A DNA stretch of 64,000 bases from assembly GCA_944474755.1 (NCBI GenBank), contig OX104117.1, positions 40,131,222-40,195,221 of the forward strand. Reading direction: 5' to 3'. The first letter of the stretch is position 1. Every line of letters starts with the position of its first letter. This DNA is from Limnoperna fortunei (lineage: Eukaryota > Mollusca > Bivalvia > Mytilida > Modiolidae). Below the pieces are notes generated by a model. The model made no database searches. It was not told where the DNA came from and was given only the letters and a program-made list of their open reading frames with translations. A program made the translations under genes and the position numbers. Positions 1 through 10,577 of the stretch are shown here, in pieces.

Positions 1-1154
1 CGCACATATTAAAACAATTTATGCATGGCCATTAGCAGATCATTCAAAATCGCGACAAAACTTTAATTAGTAATGGAAGTTATCAGTTAGAAAGTGTTAT
101 ATGTAATTACAAAACGAAAACTTCGCTATGCCGTTTTCTTCCAACCTAAAAAATAGTCATTGATGGCACTGTTTCGATTTCTGTGCAGTGTCGGCGTTTC
201 AACTATGTAAAAAAGAAATAACTCAAAATGTGTCTTCTGTATAGTAACAGTAATAGTATAGATCTATGTATGCTTATTACTGTTGTATTTGTTTACTTCT
301 ATAATACTTTTGCATTACTTCTAAAAACTGACTTAATAAACTGTGAAACATATGTGTATAGTGTACAGCAGACGATTTCTTTTAGCCATTTGTAAGAAAT
401 GTTCGCATTTACGGTAAAAGGAACACATTTTCTCCTTAATCGCCAAAAGATATGGTAGTACACTCGAATTTCGACGATGAACATGTCTTTAAAATGCATC
501 GCTTTTTTCAACGACAAAGACTTTGTTCAAACACCAGTATGTTATGATTGAGGAATCATTTGTTTAGAGAAATAAATGCACACTTTGCTTTAGATTCATT
601 GTATATATTGTTCAATGAGGGAAAATGGCTAAAATTCGAATGTTGATGAAGTTGGAGTATGTGACCATAATTTCATGTCGCTTCTGCGCATGCCCGTCAC
701 AAATATAATCTAAATGTTTTAAAAAAATCAGGTCACGACCATTCATGTGTGTCGACATCAACAAAATTGGTCATACAGAGCATACAAAATAAGACTGTTC
801 TGTGTTTTTTCAATAAACAAATAAAATAATAAATGATAAGTAAGTAGTTTTACCAATATTAATTTGCTGTCAAATTTGAGGTTCCTAGCTTTTTGCAAAT
901 TAAGTGGTTGCAGTTATTAGGTTACAGTTTTTTGTGTCCCATCCGATAAAACTACAAAGTTGTAACGCCATTTTCACAATTCAGATTTACTGATGTTATC
1001 AAGTGTCTACACCAAGATATATACCCTTAACTATGTCAATTATGATCAAATAATACCCAAATGATATAACAAACAAGTCAAACAAACATAAATACAATTA
1101 AGATCTAGTCGAAAAAAAATCAAAACATATTCTCTTTCTCAGTGAGACCTGAAA
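1..1154. other. AT-rich stretch, no gene seen
   Basis: I see no coding pattern, known repeat or RNA gene here. The 72-codon minus-strand frame at 299-517 has no recognisable features and is likely chance. Confidence 0.5.
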
Positions 1155-1985
1155 ATGAGTAGCACAGAAAAGTCAAGAAAAAGTAGAGAAAAGATTAGAA
1201 ATGATCCACAGAAAAGACTAGAAATGCAAAAATACAGAGAACAAAAAAAAGAATATCCAAAGGCGAAATGTTTAAATCAGCAATACAAGGAATGTGGTCC
1301 GCAGACAATTAAAACACATTTTGATTTAGCTCTTCAAAGATATGGTAAAGGTAAAGGGAAGATACAATACCATAGGTGGAAACCTATAACTGTGCCAAGT
1401 AAGGATTCTAAAAAAGATGTATATCTTGCGTCTTCAAAACATGCAGTTTTGAAGACTTCCGGAATCAAGCCTTTATCTACAGAGTTTCGTGGCAACTGTC
1501 ACAACTTGAGAAAACCAAAAAAATTGAATAAAAACGACGCAGTTATAGTAATGGACTTTAGTGAGAACTACACACGTCGCTTCCAGAATGACGTGCAGTC
1601 AAACCAAGTAACAATGCACCCAATGATGGTCTATTATAAAGTTAAAGTAGATGAAGACTAAACAGTAAGAAAGCGTTCCATTATTGTCATCAGTGACGAT
1701 CCAAAACATGACGCTCATTCTGTTCACAAATTCAGAAAGAAATTGTATGACAAATTGGAAGTCGAATGCACCACAGTGAAAACATTCCATGATTGGAAAG
1801 ACTGATGCTCATATAAGCAAAAACGAGAAGAATATTCTCCACCATTTTTTCGAGACATCACATGGAAAAAATGTGTGTGACGGGCTAGGCGCTAATGTCA
1901 AGAATATGTGTCACAGAGCTGTAATAAATGTAAAGGTCACCAGCAATGCTAGAGAACTGTATTAGTACTGTTAAGAAAAACAGAA
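1155..1985 (+). pseudogene. Decayed transposase-like gene of unrecognised DNA-transposon family
   Basis: An open frame of 168 codons (1155-1661) starts with a strongly basic segment rich in Lys/Arg and continues with GPQTIKTHFDLALQRYGKG. It reaches a candidate catalytic motif VIVMDFSENY (residues 130-139) followed by RFQNDVQS and HPMMVYY. After one in-frame stop the same frame continues with VISDDPKHDAHSVHKF up to about 1803. After a frameshift the next segment reads FFETSHGK, then CDGLGANVK, to about 1985. I remember this order (DFxENY, then SDD.KHD, then HGK..DG.G..VK) from uncharacterised transposase-like proteins in invertebrates, where the acidic residues look like an RNase H-type catalytic set. 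The copy is dead (stops, frameshift) and shorter than I would expect. The family name is unknown to me. Confidence 0.6.
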
Positions 1986-2984
1986 AGGGAATTCTCGAGA
2001 TTCTACTTTAAATTTTCAGATTACTAATTTCATGGTGTCAAACATGTTATCACTATATCAGCAACATTTGAAAAGTAAAATTCAAAGTTTTAACGAGTCC
2101 CCGTTATTAAAAAAATTAGTGATAACTACTTTAAATCACATTTCCTTCAGTCCATTTTCTATTAAAAAGATATTTTTGATACGATGAAAAGTTTTTGAGT
2201 TTTATAAATAAAAAAAAATGAAGGCACGTGTTATATGGGAATATTTTTTCTGCATACCACCTAGTATATATGTGAACATTTCATCGTCAAGGAAAATACT
2301 CCTGCACAAGTTTTAGTCTAGGAGAGAAAATAAATTAATCTACGACTTCCTGAAAGGCCTTACAAGTTACATTTATTATACATGTATGCCTGTAGTATCC
2401 GCAAGAAAACTTGTATGTACATATGTAAAAAAGATTGAATTTAAAGAAATAAGGATTTTAAAATTCTTTGGTCTGAAATGATGGAAATTTCATCCCCTAG
2501 TTACATAAAAATTATGGATAAAAAAGGGGTAATTGTACAGATGGAAAAACCGAAAGATGATAGAAAAATATAGCCAAAAAAGGTAATAAAGTATTTGTAT
2601 AGAAAAAAAAATATTTTCGCAGAAAAAAAATGGTGTTGTTGTTTTCAGTATAAACATATGAATAATTGAAACCATACAGAAATTTAGTATTACATAATAC
2701 CTTTTCCTTTTTTGAGACATAATATGTGTAATGTAGTGTCCGCAACACAACAAAATATTCTACATATAATTGGGCTTATCATAATCTTTTCCCCAAGGGC
2801 GCTTATAAAGAAAAAAATTGGGACTTATTTCCTTATGTATTTTACTTTCCAAAAATGTTTCAACAATAAGCCATCTGAATATTTATTTTTTGACCTAAGT
2901 GCAACACAATTAGCACAAATACTGTGAATATTTGTATATTATTACGGATGCGTATTTGCGCCACAAATTTCTATTTCTTAACTT
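1986..2984. other. AT-rich stretch, no gene seen
   Basis: It contains several homopolymer A/T runs. The overlapping 60-87 codon frames on both strands have low-complexity composition and no motif; I treat them as chance. Confidence 0.5.
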
Positions 2985-3145
2985 TAATCTTGAAAATTCC
3001 AACATTATTCTTGGAATTATCAACATTATCTCGGAAATTCCAACTTTTTTATTGGAATTATCAACTTTTATCTTAGAAATTCTAACTTTAATCATTAAAA
3101 TTCAACATATAATCTTGGTAATTCCACCTTAATTCATGGAATTAT
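2985..3145 (+). repeat. Degenerate AT-rich tandem repeat (~40-bp unit)
   Basis: About four units of an AT-rich motif alternate 'ggaattatcaac' and 'aaattccaact'-type halves, so the array is partly self-complementary. A related stretch lies in the opposite orientation at 5066-5113. Confidence 0.6.
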
Positions 3146-3519
3146 CAATTTAAATCATTTAAAAAAATTAATTAACTAAAATTAAAATCTCGATGATAAT
3201 TTTTGTATTTAGTTCAGTATTTATAATCTATTTAATTTACACCAAATACAATGGAATTTAAGTACAAAATTATTAATTTAAAATAACCTAATATGGCAAC
3301 ATCCCCACGGGCTTTATAAATGAAGGTCACTTTTTTCTATGGTGTTACCATACACAATATTCATAATTTCTAACTTAAATAAATTACAAGAATGCCGTTC
3401 TTTTGTCATCTTACGAACTTTTTGTTTTCTTTTAAAATACAACCGAACTTTTGGACAATAGTAATGAGATTGTCTAATATTATAACTTTTTTTAAGGATT
3501 TCGCTCGGACTTTACCCTT

Positions 3520-5061
3520 CCCAGCCAACCTCCAGACACCATCAGCAGTACCAGGGCTAGCACAGCTTCAAGAGATCAAGTCCAATGCGATGCCGTCTAG
3601 GCTAGCTTCCTTTCGAAAAACCTCTCTTAAGTTGTATGCAATGCCTTCTCGTGGCGATAATCGTCCCTGCCTGGGCTTTTAACTGAAGCCGTTTCATGTC
3701 CAAATTGCAGCGGAAGCAGCCAGCTATTTACGTCTAGCGAAAGCTATATATAGCTGAAGAAAGGTCAATAAACTTTTCAAGTTAAAAAGGACTTCGTTCC
3801 AAAACGGGGCTCTCAGGTTTTGAAACTAAGCGCAGTCCGTCAGACCACCCCAGTTAGGACTTCAGAGCTTGGTCAAGCTCATGGCCATGGCATACAAGTA
3901 GTGCATACCTCTGAGCACACTGCGGTGACTGGAACAAACATTGGAGTGCCCATCATTCAGAATGGTTCAGGATATACATGTGTCAATCATGCCACAAAAC
4001 CCATCCGAGATTTCTTCCAGTCACGATACATTATGCACTATGCCAAAGGAAGAAAAGACAAGATACTCAGACATTTGAAGACCCCGCGGGTTCGGAATTG
4101 ACAAAATTTCAAGAACTAGCACGCCTATGCAATCCGAAACTATTGATCACGAAGAAGCACTTGCTGAAGCTTCCATCCTATTAAGAGCAGCGGAAGGCAC
4201 GACGCCTGTAGTGCCGTATGCTGGAACAGGAATCCAGTATGAAGCTTGTAATTGAGTCTTCATGACGCGCAGTGGGGTATCGCTACATGAGAGACATGCG
4301 CACCCTGACCTCAGAAAAACCAAAAGAATAGAGGCGGGAACCCGGGATAAGGAACGGAAAAGGCTTGTAAGAAAAATCGCTAAAGAAGCCAAGGTAGAGG
4401 AAACCGGAGTGAAGTCAAAAGCCAAAGTCTGTACAGAAGAGTAGACAGCCACCCGTGTAAGGGTTTGCAAGGAGCTGGAGGGCATCAAAAATATCAACAA
4501 GGCAATAGCATCGAGAGGGTGCCTGTCCAACAAGAGAAATAAGCAGATCAGCGATAAGCGCGATCTGCTGAAACCAAGAAGGTAGCCGGTGCCTACAGTA
4601 CCAGCCAAGTTGATTTCGTGACCGACCAGCCCAATGAAAGTGTCATACGAGCACCAATTCTGATTTTAGAAGGGATGTTTCGCAATACCATCTATGTGGA
4701 GGACAAAGAAGGATTGATGGATGTTAGTGCCGACATCCTTTTGAAAGCTTTCGACGGAGGCAAGTTGGATACGCTACATGAGCAACTCCTAGATCGCATA
4801 CTCACTAAGAATGTACGGCCCCGAAGAGCTGCTCTCAAACGCGCGCAAGGGACAAAACTTAACAAGGGAAAGCGTTCTACGAAACGCGATTATCATAGGC
4901 GCATCCAATATAAGTACAACCTCAACCCAAGTGCAGGGGCAAGCGAGATCCTTGATAACAAGCCTCAAGCTTCTAAATGTGAAATAGACCCTAAGGTAGT
5001 AATAAAAACATACTCTGAACGCTTTGAGGGGACATCACATGAGGTGGATCTGGATCGATAG
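3520..5061 (+). pseudogene. Remnant of a zinc-finger non-LTR retroelement (R2/NeSL-like 5' part)
   Basis: The fragment starts with a non-coding leader (about 3520-3819), then broken frames. At 3820-4101 a frame contains GSGYTCVNH...RYIMHY, possibly a finger-like motif. Around 4150-4440 a second frame reads EEALAEASILLRAAEG, then a C2H2-like finger with an in-frame TGA where Arg is expected (ACN*VF), followed by MTRSGVSLHERHAHPD. R2/NeSL-type elements carry such a finger before the reverse transcriptase. At 4618-5061 a third frame resembles the linker upstream of the RT domain (KRDYHRRIQYKYNLNPSA, then EILDNKPQ). No RT motifs follow, so the copy is 3'-truncated. The TGA-for-CGA change suggests CpG decay. 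Family assignment is by pattern only. Confidence 0.6.
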
Positions 5062-5065
5062 TTAC

Positions 5066-5113
5066 AAAAATAAAGTTAGAATTTCTTAGATTAAAGTTGA
5101 AATTTCCAAGATT
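5066..5113 (-). repeat. Inverted partner of the 2985-3145 AT-rich repeat
   Basis: The reverse complement matches about 30 of 33 bases of the left array near 3062-3095 (tcaactttaatctaagaaat and following). It sits immediately after the retroelement remnant, so the two AT repeats flank it in opposite orientation. Confidence 0.55.
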
Positions 5114-6039
5114 AAGTTGTTTTGCTTGTTGTACACTCAACACCATAATCCCAAGCTTCCATTGTTGCTCCCTGTTACACAACAGCTAAATATTCAGCGG
5201 AATAATAGAATAAATAGCTTTGATATTTTATTAACATAAAATGATAGATAATACCCTTTATACACTTCAATTAATGCAATATAAATGGTTTTATGCTGTT
5301 CTTTATATTATGCAATCGTGTATCTTTACATTTTACATGGCCCTATTACGCTTCCTTATATTAAAGTTATTTTGTAATTTTTATTGAGTTTTAGAAGATT
5401 TACATACTACATAGATAATAGTTCGATGTATTTTAACACTAGGTGTTATTGCAAGTACATCAGTAACTAGTTCTATAACAGAAAAATCGTTACAGGACAG
5501 TAAAAGAGATATACATGTTTAATTTAAATTCATACTTATTACTAATGTCTGAAAGGATCACCAGACAAATTTTACAGGGCGCTTTAAAGACACACATAAT
5601 GTACATACGGGCACTGTTTTTAAAGGTACAAAAGAAACATTAGTATTCAACAAAATTTTTTAATATATCATTAATACTTCTTTCCAGGCTACCATTGTGT
5701 ACAGTTCATTTGAATTAAATACAAAAAGAATAAGAACAACATCGTCCTCGATACTTTTGGCAGAAATAATAAATCTCAGAATTCACTATGTTACCAATCA
5801 TGCACAGATGGTGAACTTCCTTTTCGCATGGCTGACATTATACACAAATGCAATAATCGTCTATATAAAAAGGAAAATGCTTCAACCTAAATGTAATTGA
5901 AAACAAATTTACAGTTTTATTTCTTGAAACGGACAAACAAGCTTTAAAAAGTCTCTCCTGTTATAATCAAAAAATAAAAGTGTGTTCTAAAGACGTAAAT
6001 TTGGACCATACTGTGAGCTAATCAGAGTTGCGGATAGTG
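5114..6039. other. AT-rich stretch, no gene seen
   Basis: No repeat or coding signature was recognised. A 67-codon frame at 5697-5900 looks like chance. Confidence 0.5.
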
Positions 6040-6262
6040 GATACCCTCTTGCTAGCTAATGCGCTGACAGGTCAGTATAAGACAAGCCTTACGTGGACCA
6101 CGTCTGGTAAGTGCCACGCACCTTACACAATGAAAACCCCTTTTGTAGATATTCATCAGAGTAGGATCGTTATAGCCGCTACAAAAGGACAAATATGCCA
6201 CACCTACCTATTTCCAGTGTCAGTCAAAATGTGTGCCCTTTGTTCCATCTTTTTCGAATAGA
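6040..6262 (+). repeat. Fragment of dispersed repeat family B (CAAT-tailed)
   Basis: It shares the string pattern 'gtgccacgc..cttacacaatgaaaa' and 'ggatcgttatagccgctaca' with copies at 16740, 32615, 60985 and (minus) 55285. The 3' end with the compensating tail is missing. Confidence 0.5.
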
Positions 6263-7184
6263 TTTATTGTATGTTAGTGTAATTAAAATGTAGATAATTA
6301 GCACAAGGCACTTTCTTTGAATTTTGTTACTCGTAATTTGGTATTTTTATGTTATGACAAGTGTTGCAAAGGCACTCTAGGAAATTAAATAAATCCTAAA
6401 AGCGGTTGGCAGTTGTCTTGCTGTGAAACATCTGAGCAGCGTTTGAAGAAAACAGCTTATAACGGTGCTTTGACCTTAGAAGATGTCATCTTAGATCCAT
6501 TTAAATTTAGAAAGACATCGTATCATAACTTAGTCTAGGTTGGTATCTGGAAAGCAATCACCCGTTACATTTTAGATGAAAATCTTAACCATACAATAAG
6601 GGTTTAGGAGGTAAATGTTAAAATGATTCCTACTTTCATGTGTGCAACTACTTTCACAATTAAACCAAACGTCCTATGGCGACTTCGTTACTTACCTGTT
6701 CGATTGTAAGATTATTAGCAAGGTGCTTGCGACGGCTACTTTACAGTTGAAGTACTCAATAATTTGCTGTCTTGTTATCGACACTGTTTGATCAGGGATG
6801 ACCAGAGCTCCATGTACCAGACAGCAATAGCTTTGTCTCGAGGATAACAATGTTTATAGATCTCTTCTCACTATAAAATAGAGTATGGTCTCTACTCGTC
6901 GTTCACTTATACATCTAAAACGTATCCAACTTCCGTCCAAAACTTCAGTGCGAGTAGCTTCAGGCAAACCAAGACATCCCTATAGTCTTGAAGATCAACC
7001 CCTCTTTATCGTCCACGGAACGGAAACTGCACATTTCTTGGTCAGGTGTATGGTTAAATGTGCCAATACTACCGAGACCTACACAGGCACTGGCCTCGAT
7101 TTCAGCCAGGATTCCGCTAATTACGCCCCATGACTAGCCCGGTCGGCTAGTGGAGACTGTTGTTTGTAATGTCCGAGATAAGAG
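6263..7184. other. No gene recognised
   Basis: An 82-codon frame at 6885-7133 shows no known motif. It may include the 5' part of the adjoining Tc1 element, but I found no terminal inverted repeat. Confidence 0.4.
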
Positions 7185-8035
7185 ATGAAAGAGTGGCTCT
7201 AATTGTTCGTCCACCATTTTACGATTAGCCGAATAGTTCGTAAAAATCAAATGAAAAATTCGTTAAGAACCTTCCAAGATATGGGAGACTCACAGTAAAT
7301 ACCGTAAATTTAGGGATCTAGGTCGACTTGTCAGGTCAAACCCGCTTGTTAACAGCATTGTTTTAAAAATGCAGTAATTGTCTAACTGTGTACTTGCAAC
7401 AAGAATATTACGGAATAGTCTCAAAGTTGAAAATTGCTGTTTACGACGGCCTGTCAAAGGACTTTTGTTAACACAGAGAAATAAAACAGTACATTTGCAA
7501 TGGATTTTAGCATCTAGGAGAAATGTCTATGAAATTGATGAGAGCCGCTTTATGTCCCATAGTAACTTCGAGGATTTGTGGCACCCTCTTATGCCAAAAC
7601 GCAACATTGCTAAAAAGGTTGCATTGGGTAGTGGCTCAGTAATAGTTTGCGCATGTTTTCTTATGACTTTAAGCTTGACCTCTTTACTATTGGTAGTAAT
7701 TTGAATGCTCAAAGGTAACATCATGACATTCTGGAAACGAGTGTTCTTCCTTATTTTGACGATGATCCGCTACGGAGGATAGCTATCTATATAGACAATA
7801 ACGCCAGAATCATCTTGCTCGCTTTATGTCTGTTTTGCCTCACAAGTCGGTAGACACAATGCTATGGCCAAAAGTCCTGACTTGAATCCAATTAAGCACA
7901 TCTGAACATCAAAGTTCGTCTTCGCGATAAGAAGGCCTCCGGTACATGCATGGCAAAAGTTGACGGAACAGCAAATTTGTCGTTTATTTGGTGGTATGAG
8001 GAGGCGATAATCCGTGTGAACGGAAATTACACACA
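7185..8035 (+). pseudogene. Tc1/mariner-type transposase pseudogene
   Basis: Broken frames show the usual Tc1 order. LPRYGRLTV matches the RPG-R-like linker after the helix-turn-helix region. Next comes LKVENCCLRRPVKGLLLTQR. The first catalytic Asp is in YEIDESRF (within the 7378-7704 frame), followed by VALGSGSVIVCACF (normally GGGSVMVWG). After a frameshift the second Asp appears in YIDNNARII near 7790, and the last motif SPDLNPIKH near 7870. In that last motif the usual catalytic Glu (NPIEH) is Lys here. Stops and at least two frameshifts make it clearly dead. Terminal inverted repeats were not found. Confidence 0.8.
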
Positions 8036-8230
8036 ATATAAAAACATTTCTAACATAAATTCATACTTAGAACAGTGCAGACATGGCATGTTTTATATTG
8101 GTTTTAACAGAATTTTAATCTCCTAGTTTATTGTTTCAACGTCATATTTTGACGTTTAACAGGTAATCATTTTATGAAAATTTGTTTAATGAATTGAAAT
8201 ATTTAAATGGTTTCTGTTAATATTCGATGT

Positions 8231-8958
8231 TATGGAAGCCCGTACGTGCATGGTAGAACAACATTATAACTTGTGCTCACGAGTTACTAACTTGAGAACA
8301 CGATTTCCAAATCTTGTGCACACGAGTTACTAAATAGTGTCTTTTATGGGTCACTACACCTAAAAGGGGGTCACCTAAATACTTTGACCCAAAAAATCTT
8401 TTTCATCTGAACACCTTTTAAGGAGCATAACCCTTAAAAGGAGTCATATAATGACTTCAGTAAAGGAAACTTGAACTAAACATTTAAGCAAGCAACAGAT
8501 TTTTCTGCAGTTATAGTTTTCATTCTGTAGGAAAAACCTATCTTTGACCTTTTTAAGGGAATACTCATAAAAGGGGTAATATGACTGGGGAAAAACATTT
8601 TTTTAAAACTTGATTTTTAACCTTTAAAGCGCCATAAAAGTGGTCATCGGACAACTTCGACCCAACAGAGAATTTGAACAGCTTAATGAGCTGAAGGTTT
8701 AATAACGCGACAGCTTTTCTCTATCTGCAATAACTACTCATCTGACAACTTGGCCCAAAAGAGAAAAACTTTTCTTTTTAATCGAGTGCTCAGGTTCTTA
8801 AGTCGTGCGCACAAGATTTAAAAATCGAGCGCAAAATAGTAACTCCTGGGCAAAAGTTTGAAACTTGTGTGCACAAGATTTAAAAATCGTGCGCACTAAT
8901 TTGAAACTCGTATTTCGCGCGCACAAGTTGTAAATACTTTTTGCGTACTGGCTTCCAA
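8231..8958. mobile_element. Non-autonomous DNA element with ~100-bp terminal inverted repeats
   Basis: The left end begins tggaagcccgtacg and the right end finishes cgtactggcttcca. Behind these tips, both arms carry several 'cttgtgc(g/a)cacgag'-type subrepeats in mirrored order over about 100 bp. The interior has no coding frame but contains short palindromic 'ccttaaaagg'-like pieces. This is the layout of a MITE-like element with subterminal repeats. No clean target-site duplication could be fixed. Confidence 0.6.
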
Positions 8959-10010
8959 ACTATGTTGAACTTCATATTTAGTATAAAATAATTACGTTTT
9001 ATCTGTATTTTCATGATAAAAAAACTGATTTGCCAATTCGCATTCAACAAATTAATCTGCATAAAGCTGAACTATATCTCGCTTACCATTACACACCAGT
9101 CCGGACGTTTTATCCTAATTTTTAAAAATTGAATTGCAGATGAGTTTTATCTGCACCATTCGGTTTTAAAAAGTATTGGCGCTTTAAAGAAATGCAGTTG
9201 AGTAAAATTTCACATTCTTCAAAGTATTGCATTGTTTATTATAACACTCTTTCAAAAGCTTAGTAAGCTGCGAAACATTCCAGATGACCAGATGAAATTC
9301 TGAATTTTTGAATTACATGGAACCTCTTTGATACTTGACTTACGTTTAGAATTGTTAAAACGTTCACGCAATGTACTTACCAACAAACTCAAATGATCTG
9401 TATTTTTATATCAAATTGTCACTTACGTGATTCTTTAAGAACAACATGTGTCATATATTCAAATTACGTCAAGGAAATTTAATCACAATACCATCTTGTC
9501 TGCAACAGATATTTCTCTGATTTTATTCATCTTATAATTGAAACCATACAAACGGATAGACACAATTTAATTGTTTCCTTTACGATATTTCATTACATCT
9601 AAAATAGGAATGACATTGTAAATATATAGACTTTCGCTCGTTTACAGCAAGGCCAAATCATATATAGTCTTAAAAATAATACGCTGGAGAAAACGGGTCA
9701 CTTTGCATCATATTAATTGCTTATATAATATACAGAAAGACGTCGTTAATTATACACTTTTTACAAAACATTTCTGGAACTAAAAGCGTAGCTTATAGTA
9801 GTTTCCACTTAATATAATTTTATTTATTCTCTCTAAAAGTCTTCCCATTGTATTCTTTCAAAGAGTATAGGGCACTTTTTCGTTTTAAAATCTTATTCTG
9901 ATGTTCATGTAAGTGAATTATTCGATGTAATGCTACCCAACATTCGAGAAAAAATGTGTAGCTTGCCATACCTTGTTTTAATATTTTTACCTAAGTCTAA
10001 TAAAATAATG
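8959..10010. other. AT-rich stretch, no gene seen
   Basis: Nothing recognised on either strand. Confidence 0.5.
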
Positions 10011-10023
10011 CGATTACATTTTT

Positions 10024-10281
10024 TTTTTGTTTAAATGATGTTTAACGCCATTTTCAGCAATTTTTCAGCTATATCATGGCGTCCAGTTTTTATTGGGGTA
10101 GAGCCGGAGCATCCGGAGAAAACGCCCGACCTGCTTTAGGAAAACTGGCAATCCTTGTAAATTAAGATTGGAGTCGAGTACACCCTGCCCGCAGTGAGAA
10201 TCGAACCCGCAATCTCAGTGTTGACAGACCCCGTGATCAATAGTAGACGAACTACCTTAACCACTCGGCCACCGAGGCCCC
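10024..10281 (-). mobile_element. tRNA-derived SINE, full length, copy 1 of a tandem pair
   Basis: Read on the minus strand it starts ggggcctcggtggccgag, then tggttaaggt (an RNA polymerase III A box like tRNA-Ser/Leu). A B box gggttcgattctc follows about 50 bp later, then a core with cggagcatccggagaaaa-type sequence. The 3' end reads tgaaaatggcgttaaacatc with an A/C-rich tail. It is flanked by copies of a CGATTACATTTTT target site (10011-10023 and 10282-10294). Confidence 0.85.
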
Positions 10282-10296
10282 CGATTACATTTTTGA

Positions 10297-10562
10297 TTTG
10301 TTTTTTGTTTTGAATGGTGTTTTAACGCCACTTTCAGCAATTTTTCAGCTATTTCATGGCGTCCATTTTTTATTGGGGGAGGAAGCCGGAGTACCCGGAG
10401 AGAACCCCCGACCTGCGGTAGGAAAACTGCAACCCTTGTCAATTAAGATTGGAGTCGAGTACACACTGCCCGCAGTGAGAATCGAACCCGCAATCTCAGT
10501 GTTGACAGACCACGTGATAAATAGCAGACGAACTACCTTGACCACTCGGCCACCGAGGCCCC
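10297..10562 (-). mobile_element. tRNA-derived SINE, full length, copy 2 of a tandem pair
   Basis: Same family and orientation as the copy at 10024-10281, with clear A box, B box and core. It is flanked by CGATTACATTTTTGA on the left and CGATTAAATTTTTGA (10563-10577) on the right. Confidence 0.85.
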
Positions 10563-10577
10563 CGATTAAATTTTTGA

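Noticed and set aside
4147..4608. 153-codon minus-strand frame
   Set aside because: Shadow of the zinc-finger retroelement remnant on the plus strand, which has recognisable motifs.
10024..10562. tRNA-Ser/Leu genes on the minus strand
   Set aside because: A and B boxes are SINE heads: the cloverleaf is incomplete and the sequence continues into SINE core and tail.
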